Source of the DNA: Symbiodinium natans
Taxonomy: Eukaryota > Sar > Dinophyceae > Suessiales > Symbiodiniaceae
DNA: 64,000 nt
Reading direction: 5' to 3'
NCBI GenBank assembly: GCA_905221605.1
Contig: CAJNDS010002809.1
Location: forward strand, 205,001-269,000
In this document: positions 62,301 through 64,000 of the stretch, piece by piece
Position numbering within the stretch: the first letter of the stretch is position 1
Layout: each line of letters begins with the position of its first letter
Notes under the pieces: model-generated
Told to the model about the DNA's origin: nothing
Databases searched by the model: none
Seen by the model: the letters and a program-made list of their open reading frames with translations, nothing else
Position numbers and translations under genes: made by a program

Positions 62301-63159
62301 AGCCCTAAACCCTACACCCCCTCAAACCCTCTCGGCTTCATCGGCCATATGAAGTCAGGGCTGAGGCCTACTTCTTTTTTATGATTTCCCGTTCATGATA
62401 CTCGAAGCTACCCCAACAAATTCCCAGAACGTATACCCCAAAATTGTCCATTGCAGTATAGCATAGTAGCTTCTGCGTTCTGGGACAGGTTTGCATTTGC
62501 CCTCTCCAGCCTGTGGGTCAAGTTCCTACATTGTCCCTCAACAGTAATCGGCCTGCCCCTTAGTTGCCCGAACCCTTATATACCCCTTATATCCCCCCTG
62601 CACACCTTAACAGGCCCCAAGGGCCCATATCTCAGAGCCCTTTAAAAGTTCCTACATTGTCCCTCAACAGTAATCGGCCTGCCCCTTAGTTGCCCGAACC
62701 CTTATATACCCCTTATATCCCCCCTGCACACCTTAACAGGCCCCAAGGGCCCATATCTCAGAGCCCTTTAAAGGAATAAAAAGGGAGCACAGGAAGGGGA
62801 CCATGCAACGTCCCGCAGCATGTCGTTCAGGGTCTCCTGTGACCCAGGCGGCTGCCCATTCCTCGCAAGGAAGGGCTGCGTTATGAAGTGGAGCTCCTTC
62901 GCTGTGCTCCTGGGCCTGGTAAGTGCCATCGCGATCTACGCAGATGGGACCTGAAGTAACAGATGCGCAGCAGTATAAAAAATAGAAACACAGATGGAAT
63001 GATCTTGGGGGGCATATGAAGCCCAAAGTTGGGATCATATTTCATATTGCTTGCATTACTATAAATCCTTATCAGGGTATACGAACCCTGGAACCTTTTT
63101 TTGGTTCATTTGGTCCCAAAGGCGTAGAAGGCTGTGGGAAGCATGCGCGTGCGTTGTAG
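59355..63159 (+). CDS. FKBP-type peptidyl-prolyl cis-trans isomerase (seven exons)
   Basis: Exons 59355-59421, 60056-60086, 60491-60579, 60822-60887, 61564-61634, 62848-62918 and 63128-63159 (TAG) give one continuous frame of 141 residues. Family landmarks in order: LASGVQYVDLRVGGGE (the SGLQY-D-VGTG start of plastid-type FKBPs), GDVVLAHVKGYL, FVDTYSDGRPLVFSLG (Asp and Arg of the active-site rim, Phe of the pocket), GLTEGLSEALATMKLGSVRV, VPSYLGYPDG (the Tyr loop) and PIPRKEGLRYEVELL (last strand). The Trp at the pocket floor of FKBP12 is Leu here, as in many plastid members. The enzyme would isomerise X-Pro bonds. N-terminal targeting sequence not found. Donors: GC, GC, GT, GC, GC, GT. The last exon is the least certain. 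Confidence 0.87.
60129..60266 (+). mobile_element. Introner-family TIR element in an FKBP intron
   Basis: ACTTGGAGGTTCATGGTACT at the left and AGTTCCATGAACCTCCAAGT plus AG at the right, with the CTTATAACC core of the family. It lies inside the 404-nt intron 60087-60490 rather than filling it. Confidence 0.8.
60363..60475 (-). repeat. Telomeric (CCCTAAA)n tract
   Basis: About 16 units ending 15 bp before the exon that starts at 60491; CCCTAAA orientation at an intron 3' end. Confidence 0.95.
61430..61531 (-). repeat. Telomeric (CCCTAAA)n tract
   Basis: About 14 units shortly before exon 61564; the same intron starts at 60888 with TTTAGGG/TTTGGGG units. Confidence 0.95.
62521..62772. repeat. 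Perfect 126-bp tandem duplication of a TIR-family element
   Basis: Two identical 126-bp units (62521-62646 and 62647-62772) containing CCCTTATATACCCCTTATAT and CAAGGGCCCATATCTCAGAG, words of the family at 15104 and 49078 in inverted orientation. It lies in the FKBP intron 61635-62847. Lack of any visible difference suggests a recent event. Confidence 0.9.
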
Positions 63160-63395
63160 GGAAAGCGAGGTGCAAGCGCCAATCGAGAATGGGGCCACGA
63201 AAAGCCAGAGGTTGTGCTGCTCTGACGCCGAATACCCGTGCAGCTCCTTTGCACTAGCAAGCACTTGTTGAGTTAGGGTTTAGGGTTTAGGACTTAGGGA
63301 TTAGGGTTTAGGGTTTAGGGTTTAGGGTCAGAAACTCTGCCAAACTGCACTACCAGGCTACCAAGGGGAATCCTGAACCCTCAACACTTCCAGTT

Positions 63396-63492
63396 TGGGA
63401 TGTTCCCCCTGACCAACAGTCCTTAGTAGGGATTATCATAGGGGTTACTAGAATCCCGATCAAGGACTGTGAGTATAAGGGGGAACATCCCA
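63396..63492. mobile_element. TIR element, family GGGATGTTCCCC, copy 2
   Basis: TTGGGATGTTCCCCCTGACC at the left and GTATAAGGGGGAACATCCCA at the right; also ACAGTCCTT / AAGGACTGT. Intergenic, just upstream of the gene start at 63540. Confidence 0.8.
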
Positions 63493-63529
63493 ACTTCTAG
63501 TGCATGAGCCGGGCATCTCACAAGCTCAG

Positions 63530-63915
63530 CCTGGCAATTATGGGCCCTTCCTTCGAAGATCTTCAGGGTTTAGGGTTTAGGGTTTAGGGTTTAGGGTTTT
63601 CGGTTTGAGGGTTTAGGGTTGTATAAGGAGGGAGCCCTAGAAGGGACCCTTAATCTAGATATACCTTATAGAGCCCCTATATACCGAAGTCGCCCCCTAG
63701 GGTTTAGGGTTTAGGGTTTAGGGTTTAGGGTTTAGGGTTTAGGGTTTAGGGTTTAGGGTTTAGGGTTTAGGGTTTAGGGTTTAGGGTACCCCTAAGGTCC
63801 CTTGTAAGGGTCCCTCCTTTTGTTCCTTGAAGATCTGAACTTGGTAGCTGGCAACAAGTACAGCCGTGCAGCCCCGCTTTATAGCCCACAAAATTCTTGG
63901 GGACCAAATGATTGG
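63530..63915 (+). CDS. Start of a further gene (two exons, 3' partial)
   Basis: CTCAG (63525-63529), then CCTGGCAATT and ATG (63540). Exons 63530-63567 and 63833-63915 join in phase: MGPSFEDLQ, Asp, then LNLVAGNKYSRAAPLYSPQN and SWGPNDW. The intron 63568-63832 consists of TTTAGGG units plus a TIR element that itself contains a telomeric tract. A GT donor (63916) again leads directly into TTTAGGG. The gene continues beyond the window. No domain recognised yet. Confidence 0.5.
63626..63832. mobile_element. TIR element with internal telomeric tract
   Basis: GTATAAGGAGGGAGCCCTAG at the left and AAGGGTCCCTCCTTTTGTTC at the right match the element at 53148-53256. About 13 TTTAGGG units (63698-63787) lie in the middle, starting at CCCCTAGGG. 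The right end supplies the CTTGAAG acceptor of the next exon. Confidence 0.75.
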
Positions 63916-64000
63916 GTTTAGGGTTTAGGGTTTAGGGTTTAGGGTTTAGGGTTTGGGGTTTGGGGTTTGGGGTTTGGGGTTTGGGGTTTGGGGTTTTGGG
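63914..64000 (+). repeat. TTTAGGG passing into TTTGGGG array
   Basis: Five TTTAGGG units followed by at least seven TTTGGGG units at the window edge, at the start of an intron. Confidence 0.95.

Noticed and set aside
63914-64000. Chromosome end (telomere) at the window edge
   Set aside because: Telomeric arrays occur throughout the window in both orientations between exons; the edge array starts at an intron donor like the others.

Overview
The window looks like nuclear DNA of a dinoflagellate (core, Symbiodiniaceae/Polarella-like; genus not determinable). Evidence: hundreds of plant/dinoflagellate-type telomeric heptamers (TTTAGGG / CCCTAAA) scattered through the interior; very short exons (16-146 nt); introns that start with GC or GA as often as GT and end in AG; many short inverted-repeat elements; and every gene I could assemble lies on the + strand, as in dinoflagellate unidirectional gene clusters. 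No bacterial-style long ORF is present. The long open frames come from CAG/TAG triplets, poly-G or minisatellites, not from genes.

Reading between the telomeric blocks, I could join exons by reading frame and splice phase into about 15 gene models, all by eye. Order: the 3' end of a KH-domain RNA-binding protein (64-3177); a small gene (4012-4553) and orphan exons (4747-7749); a repeat-rich stretch with a 196-bp direct-repeat insert (7844-9012); an Ala/Pro/Lys-rich protein (11648-16512); a run of EF-hand genes (16667-20357, 20852-25965, 26307-27473, 35815-40370, 45191-46942, 48337-49452, 50250-50983); small genes at 49789-50050, 51022-51390, 52891-53309 and 55859-57687; a seven-exon FKBP-type prolyl isomerase (59355-63159); and the start of another gene (63540 onward).

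The EF-hand run is interrupted by a very large inverted duplication. Two arms of about 3.3 kb (27653-30961 and 32383-35768) flank a 1.4-kb spacer holding an apparently complete three-exon gene (31184-32120). A second disruption is a 2.1-kb block (41030-43170) of inverted 9-mer arrays and CAAGTCTGCCTCAAAT hairpins. A third is a decayed retroelement-like coding block (47200-48285).

The most interesting pattern is the relation between telomeric repeats and introns. In most introns long enough to hold both, TTTAGGG-strand repeats sit just after the 5' splice site and CCCTAAA-strand repeats just before the 3' splice site, so the pre-mRNA could fold the two ends together. Other introns instead carry TIR-bearing elements. 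In one case (39740-39886) a TIR element is exactly the intron between two EF-hand exons whose frames join, which is the expected form of an introner element. Exon boundaries are frame- and phase-based inferences; RNA evidence would be needed to fix them.
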